64,000 nt of DNA from Psilocybe azurescens (GCA_023853785.1 JAJIRX010000648.1:1-64000); one strand, 5' to 3'; numbered from the stretch's first letter, positions 1-10,883 are shown. The notes: generated by a model from the letters alone, not told the origin. Program-made: numbers and translations.

Positions 1-839
1 ACTACAATGTGAGTGATTTGATGTATAAACCAAAAACCAAAACACAAACCAGAGAGGAAATGGTCTAGGCTGGATAAGACAACTCTCTCCTTTTGAGTTA
101 AGTGAGGGCTGGCTTAGCCACTAGGGTATATGGTCTGAGAAGTGTGGGATCATTTAAAGGAGAAGAAATAGATGAAGGAGTATAAAATGCCTTTGAGAGT
201 TTACTGGAGGGGAAATACCCGACTTGATTGGTGTAGAATGGTGTAAACAAAGAGTGATGACTGTGGAGAGGAAAATGACTAGATAAATTGGATGGATGGG
301 TACAGGGCAGGAGTGAAAATTGTCTTGATCCTAATTTGTTTCAGCCAAATCTACAACTTCTACAAAGCCAGAAGTAGAGTCTGATGAATGAGGGATGACT
401 AGAGTGATTAAAGGTGACAATCTATGCAATATTCTTGAACCACAAAGTTGAACAGAGCAGTGAGATGGATGAAGGATGACTAGAACAATGGATGAAGATG
501 ACAACTAGTGCGATGTTTCTGAATAAAATATTCCAGAACAAAGAGAGCAATGGGGAGCCAAGGATTGGAGTGCAGAGAAAGAGTGATGGGTTCAGAGAAT
601 GATAGAACCAAAATAAACTGGTTAAAATGCTCTGGGATGAGAGAGCATGAATAGAGGATTGTCTGATCTAACCCTTGAAGGACATTTTGAATAACTGGAG
701 TAACTGCTGAATTTTGTGCTGAATACTGATAGAACTTGACTGAATGCATGCTGGAATACTGAAACTGAGTGCTGATAACTTGGAAACATTTCTGTGAAGA
801 AAGGTGGAGCTTATAACTTCTTTTGTATTCTGAGTGGTA

Positions 840-2272
840 GTGACAAACATTTTCATATTATGGGGACCTATCCACAGATGTGATTTGAATAGGGCCTAAA
901 GGTGATAAGATGCATTTCATTCTTTTATAACAAGTCTAGCCTGACTATTATTACCAGTGGGCATTTCATTTCTTTCTATCCAAGTCTGGCTATTATTATT
1001 CTGGCCATTTCATTTCTTTCTATCCAAGTCTGGCTATTATTATTCTGGCCATTTCATTTCTTTCAAACCTGGCCTGGCTATCATCAGGAATTTCATTATT
1101 CATGGAACTCATTACTTTGGGACTATTATAAGTGGACAGAAAATCCTTTTATTATATTTCATAATCTTCTAGGATTATCTTATCCCCATGGAGATATTAC
1201 AAATTTGAAAAACTTTCATAACCTAAAGGTGAAGGTAGTGTTACGACTTCAAGCTTATATTCACGTGCGTGGATAAAGCCAACAGTCAAGTAGTCAAGAA
1301 CAGTGAGTTCCAAGCGGTGTCAAGTAAGAGGAGGTTAGATTCTCAAGAACTAGCTAAAGAATACAGTGGATCCTTCCTGGTATAAATACTATGAACCGCA
1401 CAGCAAGTTGAAATGAGTTTGAATGTTCATCAGCAGATGTATATAAGAATAGAGGAAACAGATCAAGTGTTCATCGAAAGATGTATCATAAAAGATAGAA
1501 GTGAAAGTCCATCAAAGATATGATGGAGTTTCATAGATATGATGGAAAGCAAAGTTCATCAGAACATACGATGATGTATCAATGATGTGACGGATGACAA
1601 AGAAAAGGAAAAGAAAAGAAAAGAAAAGACTTGTTGTAACAATCACATGATGTTGTCCATCATGTGACAGGAAGGTTTTATATACGAAAAGGAAAAGAAA
1701 AAGCAAAAGCAAAAGAAAATAAAGTGTCCATAACAGGTAGCTCATTACTTCTATATATTTCATTCATTTATTTGGCTATTATAACTTAGAAAATTTAATG
1801 TGATAGAACCTGCATTACTATATATAGTAATAAAAACATATATTTGAACATTTCCTTATGTCATAACCCCAGGTGGATGAGATCAGATGATATCTTATAT
1901 AATATTTTGATTTGAGGCCATAATTTGAAAAGAGCTAAGGTATATCTATTAAATAGAGGCAACTAACAGATCATGCATATGTGTTATGTAATTTTATATA
2001 ACACATTCCCATCTGCATTGGAGTATATTGATATTTATCCTGGGATAATGAAATAGGGCACAAGAAAATGAAATGCCTGTTTGTATTAAAAAAAATGAAA
2101 GGGCCAGAATAATAATGACAGTCAGACTTGGATTGAAAGAAATGAAATGCCCACTGGTAATGATAGTCAGGCTAGGCTTGTTATGAAAGAATGAAATGAA
2201 TCTCATTACCCTTAGGCCCTATTCAAATCACATCTGTGGATAGGTCCCTATAATATGAAAACTGCTGGTCAC
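840..2272. mobile_element. Non-autonomous DNA element with long terminal inverted repeats
   Basis: The sequence from about 840 to 1060 is repeated in reverse complement at about 2085-2272. Both arms share the outer block TTTTCATATTAT, then GGACCTATCCACAGATG and ATTTGAATAGGGCCTAA, with only scattered mismatches. Both ends abut a TA dinucleotide (838-839 and 2273-2274), which would fit a TA target duplication, but the exact tip is uncertain. The interior has no open frame resembling a transposase, so this is best read as a non-autonomous or internally deleted DNA transposon. The superfamily cannot be named from what is visible. Confidence 0.7.
909..1086. repeat. Subterminal tandem repeat, about 44-base unit
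   Basis: About four head-to-tail units sit inside the left arm of the inverted-repeat element. Two (959-1002 and 1003-1046) are nearly identical 44-mers built around CATTTCATTTCTTTC and AAGTCTGGCTATTATTATT. The flanking units are diverged. The right arm carries fewer units in reverse complement, so copy number differs between arms. The open frames across this block are by-products of the repeat and are not called as genes. Confidence 0.75.
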
Positions 2273-2422
2273 TACTATTGCACAGGTTGTGATGGCCACC
2301 TATTGTTCCTTTCCAACTCTTTCCTGTTTAAGGTGAATGGCTTGCTCATTATCTTTTGTTTTTTCACTAACATCTCTCTCCTCAGATTTACAGGGCCTCA
2401 TTATATAAAGAGAACTATCTTG

Positions 2423-2626
2423 GGTTCTGAGATAGTTTTCCTTGTTATCCCTCTTCTGCACTGTCTTGGGATTCTTTGAACAGTGCACATTCCACCACCT
2501 GCTCCAGACCTTGTGCACTATATTGGATTCTAAGATAGTGCTATTCTTCATCCTTTTTCCACACTGTCTTGGGTTCCTTGAACAGTGCCATTTCCACCAC
2601 ATCTGTACTTCCTACTGTCCTGGGTA
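2423..2626. repeat. Two-copy tandem repeat, about 102-base period
   Basis: Two adjacent diverged copies share TTCT(G/A)AGATAGT, then CACTGTCTTGGG, TTCCTTGAACAGTGC and TTTCCACCAC in the same order, offset by about 102 bases. No coding function is evident. The rest of 2630-3287 is AT-rich with nothing I can assign. Confidence 0.6.
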
Positions 2627-3287
2627 CCTCGACAGTCAATAGCACTTCTAGCTTGTCTCTATTTCTATTATCTGCAATATCAAGCTCAACCTTCCCATTT
2701 GCACATAATGTGCCCCCAATATCAAGTCATAAGAAAGCACTTAGCTACATCAATATCAACATGCCTATTCATACAGCTGCTGGATGGATTGTAGAGTAGA
2801 ATGACTACCTGAAACCAAACTCCATCGATCTGAGCACAGCTGCGTCTGAGGCAATGAATAAGCAGATCGATCCAGCAAAACATTGGGTTACTAAAACAAG
2901 GAATATTGAAGCATCAGTAAACCGAAGCAGATTAGTATTAAATGCACAGATTATATTTAAGCGCCGTGGCTTCATCAATAAAAGAAAAACTACATAAATA
3001 GAAATAAAATAAACAGTAGTATACAATAGTAGGAAAAGTATATAAACTGTAGGAAAATAGCTCCAGGACTCCCAGTGAAAATTAGCATTTAGTTCAGCAG
3101 TCTTCCTGTGTGAAGAAACTTTGCCTATAGCTTGACAACTAATTGATTAGTTGTTTATTACTTACATTCTCATCTTGTTCATATGTATTAAAACATAGTT
3201 GTGTTGCTACATAACTAGCTACACAACTGTTAAAGCAAGTATTTTATTCTACAACCCCATAGGTGACTAACAGAGTTAGCCACCGTT

Positions 3288-5192
3288 GTGAGACAAAGTC
3301 TCAAACTCGAACCACTATTTGTTATCACATGGATGATAATCCTTGGGGGCAATATTTTCTACTCCTTGAATTCATTATTCATTCCTTATAGGCCTCCTCC
3401 ACCCAATGCATCCATTGACTATGATCCACACAAAGACAATGTACATGAATTTCATCAACCCCGCTGGTGGTCCCCTGTTGCAGAATACCTTTCATTTCTG
3501 CCCATAAATCCCAGTTATCACTTGCTGCCATTCCATACTCTATGGTATGAGCCTGTCAGTCATAAAAAGCATAGAGTCATGATGGACCCTGCAGATATCC
3601 TGGAGTGGAACAATTTAGAACAAAGCCTCAAACTCATGGTAGAAGCATTTCAGAGTTGTTATGGGATATCTAAACATTGGATGACACCAGTTGTATGGAC
3701 TTCTCTGGTCTGCAATGGGAATTATTGTTATACCAGTCAATTTCTTGCAGCTGAAAGACAATCTCAAGGATGGTTTGCCATTTGGATGGCAATGATATCA
3801 TATTGCATAGCCATTGCCCAAACAATTGATGGGGAGGATGACTCTACTGTATATCCAACTTGGTTCCAGTCAGTTGTCCAGCAAGTACTGTAGGTGAGGC
3901 TACAGCTTCTGGGCTTCACCAACAGCTGGCCCAATTCAACTATAATTATACTCAAGCAGGGGTTTTCATAAACCTGTCTGAAGAATCCTCCATACTTTGC
4001 CCAACAGTGGACTTTTTTCTGAAACATAGTGTTGCTGTCTGGTATCCTTGGGGAAGTAGAGAAGAGGGTCTTGCTCAAGACAATCCAACTGGAATGTGTT
4101 GCTATGCCCCTCCTTTGCATTTATTACAAGAGGCCAAAAGTTTTATGATGAAGGCTCCTTCAAAACAGTATCACCTCTGGGTAGCATTCATTGCAGACTG
4201 CAAAATGTGTGCAGCACAGATGGGTCCAGCATCAAGGATGAAGTCACCTTGGAAGGTCTTTATCTGGGAAGAGGACTCTGAAGGCCAATAGAATAGAACG
4301 ATGGTGCCTCAGAGTGAGGCACAGAAAACATTAGAAGAATATGATCAAAACCAGAAGGTTTTTGATGAGCACACAAATGAGTGGGATTGCTGCTTTGCCA
4401 TGGGAGAGCTTGAACCTGATGAAGTGGATGCTGCAGAATGGGAAGATGACAACAATGAACCAATACTGCCTAATGCTTATCTTCAGCCTCCCTTATCCCC
4501 CACTCATCTTGATATTGCCACAACTCTCTCTCAAATTGACCCAATTTCATGTCCTTTGCCACCCCCTCCACTCTCAGATTTGTCATTGGTGCATGAAGCC
4601 CTGCCATCATCTTCATCAGCAATTTTGAACCCACTTGCTTCATTAACAGATTATTCTGCTCCATTGTCAGTGGCCAACCATCCTCCTTCATCATCTTCTT
4701 TAACTGCCAAGGCCTTGGAAAACACTTTCCAGTTCACTGAACCTGGTTTGCCAGCAGTGGCTCTCTGGCTTTTTTGGGTTTACTCTGCTGTCCCCCAACA
4801 ACATTTCCAAATTCCTCATTATGCAGATGATGGCCCTGAGGCTTGGAACTTTACTTCTGGAGTTGGCTATTTATCAATCCCCCACAATATATTGAAACCA
4901 GAGTTGAGCAGACAGTCATCAATTTTTTCTGGTCCATCTCTCAGCAAAGAAATAGAGACTATGTTCCACCCTGATATGAGATGTATGATCTTGTACATGG
5001 TAACCCATCCAGTGTCTCAAAGTCGTTTCATATGTCCTTCATATGTGAGCTTCCTGGCTCTCATTTTCTCTTCTTCTTCGAGGATTATGCTACTGTAAGA
5101 TGGAGTGTTGCAGCAACAAACATTGTTGATGCTATGTTTATTTTGCACCTGAATCCTGATTTCAATGACTACCAAATTGCCTATGAACTTCT
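3288..5192 (+). pseudogene. Decayed gene of an unidentified fungal family, 5' part
   Basis: Coding potential runs through three blocks: 3288-3893, then a change of frame to about 3860-4291, an in-frame TAG at 4289, and continuation in the same frame from 4301 to about 5190. The encoded sequence is rich in Trp and Pro (for example HRVMMDPADILEWNNLEQSL and HLWVAFIADCKMCAAQMGP), then acidic, then a low-complexity Pro/Ser/Leu stretch, ending NPDFNDYQIAYELL. I do not recognise a named domain. The composition and motifs resemble a multi-copy hypothetical family of agaric genomes, but I could not search. The gene is interrupted at 5188-5192 by the copia insertion and resumes after 9060, so at least two separate events (frameshift/stop and insertion) have killed it. 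Confidence 0.6.
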
Positions 5193-5459
5193 TGTAAGCA
5201 CTAGACAATACGACTTGACTCAGTGAACATCTGGGATGAACAACTTGATATATTACCTAGACAATATGACTTGACTAGGATATGAGGAATATATGAGTAT
5301 GCTATCGGAGTAACTAGGCTATGGAATATAACATACCTCAGTGAACATCTGGGATGAACGACTGAGGAAGGAAGGAATGGATGTGAAACAAGACAATAAC
5401 TGTCAGATGGTCATGTGATTGATGAGTAAGTGGTTTGGGTATGAGAAACATGTCCAACA
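5193..5459 (-). repeat. LTR of the copia element (3' LTR in element sense)
   Basis: 267-base direct repeat starting TGTAAGCACTAGACAAT and ending GTCCAACA. It differs from the partner LTR at 8787-9055 by scattered substitutions and a small length difference. Internally it repeats CAGTGAACATCTGGGATGAA twice (near 5221 and 5340). A short purine-rich GTGGGGTG immediately inside it, in element sense, could be the polypurine tract. Confidence 0.9.
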
Positions 5460-5555
5460 CACCCCACATGTATGACTGTAGGGAATATATGCATGAAGAA
5501 AGAAGGAATGGAAGGAAATAAAGAAGGTGTATAATAAGGGATAATAAGGGAAAGT

Positions 5556-6546
5556 TTAGGGGATGGGAACAATACCAAGAGAATTACGGTGTTTAGAAAA
5601 TAAAGGGAAAGCTAAGGGTTTTGTGAAAATGTCCACTGTTATGTCTGCTGTAGGGATCCAGTGGGTGTCGAATGTGCTGTCATTGATCTTTTCTCGTATG
5701 AAGTGATACCGTACATCTATGTGTTTTGATTGTGACATTGTCACATCTGAATTGGCCATGTATATGGTGCTTTGGTTGTCACATAGAAGAGGGAATGGTT
5801 TTGGCAGTGGTAGGGATATACCTATTAGGAAAAGGCACATCCAAAGTGCTTCACAGAGAGCATAAGACATGGAGTAGTATTCTGCCTCTGTTGACAATGC
5901 AGCAACAACTTTTTGTTTAGATGCGGACCAGGAGACAGACATCCTGCATAATAGAAGCAATATCCTGATATGCTTTTTCTGTCTTGTTCATCTGATGCCC
6001 AGTCGGCATCAGTGAGAGCACATCTTGAACATATGGCATGACGGTGTCTGAGATGTGAATTGTTGAACTTGCATCAAAAGTCAGTCCGTGGTCGATTGTG
6101 CCTGCCAGGTATTGTAGTACTCCTTTTGCTGCCAGTAGATGGGTTCGCGTTGGGTTTGCATTGTATTGCCTGAGGGCCATGGCAGCATAAGCAATGTCAG
6201 GGCATGTACATATTGCAAGGTACAGTATGTGATACTGCCAATTAGACATTGGTAATTGATCTTTATGTTGGCATTGTCAATATTTGGGACTGCGTTTGCT
6301 GGAGCGGTAGGGATTTTATGAGGAGGGTGCGATAAAGGGACTTTGGAAGGTGTGCATTCTATCATCTCCCAAGCGCGGTAGGAGTTCATAGAGTAGAGGT
6401 TTCTGTGAAATCCAGAGCTTACAGTTTGTGCGATCCCTTGTAATATGGTTGCCCAAATACATAGACACAGGTCCCATGTCAACAATTTCAAGATCATGTA
6501 GGAGTTCACGAATAAACCATAGGTATAGTGGTGTGGAATTGGTCAC
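5556..6546 (-). pseudogene. copia reverse transcriptase C-terminus and RNase H remnant
   Basis: Minus-strand fragments in different frames show the C-terminal part of a copia polymerase (MYLGNHITRDRT, then CPDIAYAAMALRQYNANPT and AAKGVLQYLAGT), followed by RNase H with VALSTEAEY-like VAALSTEAEYYSM, LCDNQSTIYMANSD and KHIDVRYHFIREK. This motif order is diagnostic for Ty1/copia. At least two frame changes (near 6249 and 5960) break it, and the upstream catalytic YVDD region and the integrase are absent from the window. Confidence 0.85.
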
Positions 6547-6559
6547 GACCAGGCCACTG

Positions 6560-8695
6560 TCAACATGTCACGGGCACAATGAGGAATAGTCGAGCACCAT
6601 CAGGAGGCATCTTGATGGAGGGATCAGGAGAGGTAGACCAGGATCCTATGAAGACAGTGTGGTCAACTTTGCAGCGAGTTGCCTGTATCCTTGTACACCT
6701 ATTTGCCAATACTTCATCACAACATCCCTCCATAGCACCCCCAGGTTGGAAACATGTAGTAGTGGAATGCACACCCCACAAGTAGTGCACACTGGGGCGT
6801 TGAGAAATGGTATTGGGGACGGAGGGAGCAGTTGTGGGCATCGTAGTACCAGAGGTAGGTGTTGTAGAAGGCTGGGTGCATTGGCGAGGAAAGGATTGAC
6901 AACCTGTCAATTGTGCGGCATCAGCAATAATGCAGACATTCTCCATGACATCCTCAAGGGTGGGTAAGGAGTTATCATCGGAGTTGTTGAGTCTGACAAG
7001 AACTTCATTTTGAAGGGGAATAAATGCCAGCACGTTATTGGGTAAGCCATTTACAAAGAGTTGTAGGAGTTGGTGGGGTGGAAGAGGATAGCCTCGCGGC
7101 AAGCATTTGTGTGGTGGAGGAGAAGCGCCATGTCGCTATATAGTCCTGTAGTGGGAGACCCTGAGGAGATGTCGTCGATCGGCATTCCAGATTATGAAGT
7201 TTCATTTCAATGTTCATCGCCGAGTGATAGTCACCTGCACTGTATAGTATACAAAGCCAAGCATAAATATCACAGGATGATTGCCGTTGGCCAGTGTTGG
7301 GGATGGTTTGTGGAATGCTAGCAAGGACCATCATGTTGAGGCAAGATGTGAGGATATGTTGCACTTGGCCATCAGAGCCCCACCATTCTTTAAAGTTGGA
7401 GAGCTCCTGGGGTGTAAATTGTAGGGCAGCACAGGGAGAGCGGATATGTTGGTTTGAGGAGTGGGTCAGGTATAGCTCCTGGTATGAGAGGGTCAGTGAT
7501 GTGTCCATATAGGCCCAGAGCATTGATAGCCATGATAATGGCATTGTGCCAAGGTGTCCAGTTGCCACGACTGGTCAGTTTAGGAATCTCCTTTGTTGAT
7601 GGAAGAGTGAATCAATTCACGGATGCAAGGGCCATGTGTGCAGGAGCCTGTACCTGAGGGTACATCAAATGAACAGAGACCAATTGCCAAGAATAGTTAT
7701 GCGTGGAGGAAGGTGGAAGGGAATTGTGTGAAGAAGAAAGAGAAGATAAAGTTCTATTATACAGAATGTGATTATATAATTGTCTGTTGTTGTGAGCTAC
7801 ATTATTTTGCAAAGGGGTTTGTAAAATTTGAAGAGTTGAATGTATGGAGTGGTGTAAGGGGACAGCTGCAGGTGGAGTATATGCAGGTGGTGCAACTGCT
7901 TGAGAGGCGGTAGAAAAATTGGAGATACTGACATTTGAATTGGAACCAGAAGGGAAAAGAAAATTTGTATGTGAACAAGGGCTGGAATGTGGAAGGGAAT
8001 TGTTTAATGAATGGTGCAAAGAAAGTTGTGAATGTGAAAGAGCTACTGAAGAGCCTGAGTGAAAAGAAGAATTGGATTGAGAGTTAATTCTATGAGAGTT
8101 CTGCAGCGAAAATTGGGAATGTGTAAAGGGAAGAATAGGGTGAAATGGCTGTGGTGCTATGACATTAACGGAATGAATGGAAGGTGTTGTAAAATGAATC
8201 AAAGGGGAAGGTGTTCATAATGTGGACCGAGAAAAGGACCTGGTCTGATGAGAGAGAGCGATTCATGGCAGAGGATGAATATGAAAGTGTTGGTTCTGAT
8301 GGTGATGCTAAAGGAATCGAAAGTTGTTGTTGAGAAGGTGGTCGTGATGGCAAATGTGTAGGTGAACAGCGAGTTAAAGTAGGTATATTCTGTTGGTGCA
8401 AATGAGGTGTTTGTCGGCAAGGAAAATTATAGTGAGAACTGATATCTGGTGGATGCATAGATGGTGTCATCACCGGTGGTGGTATGTAGAGAGCCAGCCC
8501 CAAACCCAGTCCAGAGTTGAAATTGGGTGCAACCCAAGAAGATGGAAAAGAAGAGGAAGAATTGTACAAGTTAAGAAAGGAATCGTTAAGAATTGAAACA
8601 TCAGAACATTGTAAAGTAGAAAGTGGAACATGGAGATTGCGATGTGCATATATTTGACTATCCAGAGGGTCAGTCATGTCCATTTGTTCTGACAT
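6560..8695 (-). pseudogene. copia gag remnant
   Basis: A frame opens at 8695 shortly inside the LTR and continues through shifted frames (8695-8165, 8202-7612, 7568-7035, 7102-6560). The N-terminal half is Ser/Pro/His-rich low complexity. The second half has features of a retroelement gag, including LTSCLNMMVLASIPQTIP, a GLPLQDYIATW segment and LLQLFVNGLPNNVLAFI. A degenerate knuckle-like Cys/His region near the end is followed by FQPGGAMEGC. The frame breaks make it non-functional. The end at 6560 abuts reverse transcriptase sequence directly, marking an internal deletion. Confidence 0.65.
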
Positions 8696-8773
8696 GGTAA
8701 GGAAGGTGAGTCCTCATGAAACAAAAAAATGATAATTTGAGACTGAGCAGTCATCTGAAAGATGCTAGTTTTT

Positions 8774-8786
8774 GGGGCCCATAACC
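8774..8786 (-). promoter_or_regulatory. Primer binding site of the copia element
   Basis: On the minus strand the bases directly inside the 5' LTR read GGTTATGGGCCCC. This is complementary to the anticodon arm of eukaryotic initiator tRNA-Met rather than to a tRNA 3' end. Drosophila copia is known to prime from a half-molecule of initiator tRNA-Met with a very similar site, so the same priming mode is inferred here. Confidence 0.6.
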
Positions 8787-9055
8787 TGTAAGCACTAGAC
8801 AATATGACTTGACTCAGTGAACATCTGGGATGAACGACTTAATATATTACCTATACAATATGACTTGACTAGGATATGAGGAATATATGAGTATGCTATC
8901 GGGAGTAACTAGGCTATGGAATATAACATACCTCAGTGAACATCTGGGATGAATGACTGAGGAAAGAAGGAATGGATGTGAAACAAGATGATAACTGTCA
9001 GATGGTCATGTGATTGATGAGTAAGTGGTTTGGGTCACGAGAAACACGTCCAACA
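8787..9055 (-). repeat. LTR of the copia element (5' LTR in element sense)
   Basis: 269-base partner of the 5193-5459 repeat with the same TG...CA ends. In element orientation this is the promoter-bearing 5' LTR, and the gag frame opens about 90 bases inside it. The same CTTCT pentamer that precedes the other LTR follows this one. Confidence 0.9.
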
Positions 9056-9649
9056 CTTCTCAACTGAGGAGTTTGCTTTCACACTTTGATTCGCTTACCA
9101 TCTTTCACCATGTACTTGACAATGCCCCCATATTCTGTTGGACTCCAACAGACTTTCACCGGACCCAGCCAATTCCAATGGACAGTCCATTGGACTTGAC
9201 AAAATTCCGGTACCAGTCCAGTCAGAGTCTGGCCAAATTCCGGTCAAAGTCCGGTCAAGTCACTTCAAGACAGAAAACAGGTGGACTGGCTGGACTGTCC
9301 AGTCCATTGGACTTCCAGTGGACTTCCGTTGGACTTCCACTGGACTTCCACTGGACTCTCAGCACTTAATTAGACCAGATCCAAGAGTGCTCTGTCCAGT
9401 GGAGTCCAGTGGATGTCCAGTGGATGTCCAGTGGACTGTCACTGGTTTAATTGCAGACTTGGGAGGGGAGTTAGGGACAGTTGCAGTGTTCTTGGAAGCT
9501 TTGGGAGCCATATTAAGAAAGCTAGGTCACTAGGATAATACTTCAATCTTATCTTTAATTCATGTAACAATGTAATATAATATATTGAAAACTATATACT
9601 ACATTATTATCTGACTTTGTGAATTTCACTAAGTCCAACTTTAATTTCA

Positions 9650-9674
9650 CATGGAATGGAATGGAATGGAATTC
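9650..9674. repeat. (GGAAT)n short tandem repeat
   Basis: About four GGAAT pentamers in a row, ending at a GAATTC. They lie between two diverged copies of an AT-rich block containing ACTACATTATTATCT (about 9567-9620 and 9720-9770). Confidence 0.7.
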
Positions 9675-9959
9675 AGTTAGATTCCAACTGGAATGTATTA
9701 CTTAAAGTAGATTCATATAATAGTATAATATAATATATTTACTACATTATTATCTACAATTTTATCTACAAGCAAGGTACATTATCATTAAAGATAATAA
9801 TAAAAATAAGAAAGCGAGACAGAAAAAAGAAAAAAAAGCAAAAAAAGAATCAAAAAAAAAAATAGGGGGAGGATAGATGTGTCAGTCGTAGCTGCACCGT
9901 ACATGTTTTGTTGTTGTTGTCATGCTGTTGTCGTGGCCTTTGTACGTGTCAGCGGCGTC

Positions 9960-10290
9960 CGTCCTACCTGTTGTCGTTGTTGCCCTCGTCGTCCGTGTCG
10001 TTGCCCCGCTGTGCTTGTGCTTGTCCCCCTGTCCATGCTTGTGCTCGCCCCCCCTGTCCATGCTTGTGCTCACCACCGCTGGCCATCCGCATCGTTGCCC
10101 CTGCTGTCCATGTTGGCACCCTTGCTGTGTGTGTTGTCACCCCGCTGTGTGTGTTGTCACCCCTGCTGTCCATGTTGTCACCCCGCTGTCCGTGTCATCG
10201 CCCCCGCTGTCCATGTCCTCGCTCCCGCCATGCTCGTCATCATCCTGGCTGTCCACATTGTCATCCTCCGTCGTGTCAGGTTGGCTTTTG
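9960..10290. repeat. GC-rich minisatellite, about 18-21 base unit
   Basis: Imperfect tandem units built on CCCCGCTGTCCATGTTGTCA repeat more than a dozen times, with strong strand asymmetry: the plus strand is almost free of A and rich in C, T and G. Several overlapping open frames here on both strands are products of the repeat period and are not genes. The block sits as a GC-rich island in AT-rich DNA inside the inverted-repeat element. Confidence 0.75.
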
Positions 10291-10467
10291 CCTGGCTCCA
10301 ACCAATGAGGCGGTAGTGGTGGTGGAAGGAAAAGTGGGGCCAGAATCAACAACAGACCGACATGGCATCAACATGTCATGCATGCATTGTTGTTTGGCCG
10401 GTGCCAAGCAGTGCTGAGAATTTCGGCTGCATCACTATGTATTTAACTAATTTTTTGTTTTCCATAA

Positions 10468-10540
10468 GCCTTTGTGGCTCAGTTGGTTTATCCCACTTGT
10501 GTTCAGTGTTCTCCGATGCCTGAGTTCAATTCTTGTTTGT
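10468..10540 (+). ncRNA. tRNA-like sequence with A and B boxes
   Basis: TGGCTCAGTTGG at 10,475-10,486 fits an internal RNA polymerase III A box. GTTCAATTC at 10,524-10,532 fits a B box at tRNA-like spacing, and a run of T follows at about 10,543. The acceptor and T-stem halves do not pair well, so it is not a working tRNA gene. A tRNA-derived SINE head or a decayed tRNA pseudogene is more likely. Confidence 0.45.
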
Positions 10541-10883
10541 GTCTTTTTTTCTATACTAGTATAAATTATAATAAAAGGACATCTGTTGGACTTCCATTGG
10601 AATTCCATTGGACTTGTCCGCTGGATTTCCAATGGTCATGTCTGGTGGTATTCTGATGGACTTTCATTGGACTTCCGTTGGTCCTTTGACTGCTGGTTTG
10701 GCATTATTCCAGTGGACAGTCCACCTGGACAGTCCGTTGGACTTGTAGTCCATTGGACATTCACCGGAATCTCACCAGAATCTCACTGGAAAATTTCAGC
10801 AGTCCTAGACCAGAAAAATTGTCATTCTGAATATAGAAAGTCCGACGGAGTCCCGACCAGAGTCCGACCAAAAAATGGGGGCC

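Larger units (their letters stand above)
5193..9055 (-). mobile_element. Ty1/copia LTR retrotransposon, internally deleted
   Basis: Two direct repeats of 267 and 269 bases that begin TG and end CA flank 3.3 kb of coding remnants read on the minus strand. Both flanks carry the 5-base target duplication CTTCT (5188-5192 and 9056-9060). In element sense the order is LTR, primer binding site, gag-like frames (8695 to 6560), then directly the end of reverse transcriptase and RNase H (6546 to 5556), then LTR. Protease, integrase and most of reverse transcriptase are missing, and the remaining frames contain shifts, so the copy is dead. It interrupts the older gene remnant beginning at 3288. Confidence 0.92.
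9124..10882. mobile_element. Inverted-repeat element with GGACTTCC-rich arms
   Basis: The left tip reads GCCCCCATATTCTG and the right tip, in reverse complement, GCCCCCATTTTTTG. Both arms (about 9124-9450 and 10,570-10,882) are packed with short alternating motifs such as TGGACTTCC, CCATTGGAC and GTCCAGTGGA, so each arm can fold on itself as well as pair with the other. The interior holds AT-rich DNA, a GC-rich minisatellite and a tRNA-like sequence but no transposase. I infer a non-autonomous foldback-type DNA element inserted in the older gene remnant. No clear target duplication was found, so boundaries are approximate. Confidence 0.5.

Noticed and set aside
902..1276. Plus-strand open frame of 124 codons
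   Set aside because: It is a translation of the tandem subterminal repeats (FHFF/SLAIIILAISFLSIQ repeats) within a non-coding element.
9879..10417. Several overlapping Cys/His/Pro-rich frames on both strands
   Set aside because: All three plus frames and the minus frames are open because the minisatellite lacks stops; composition follows the repeat, not a protein.
10468..10540. Functional tRNA gene
   Set aside because: Acceptor and T stems do not pair; only the promoter boxes are preserved.
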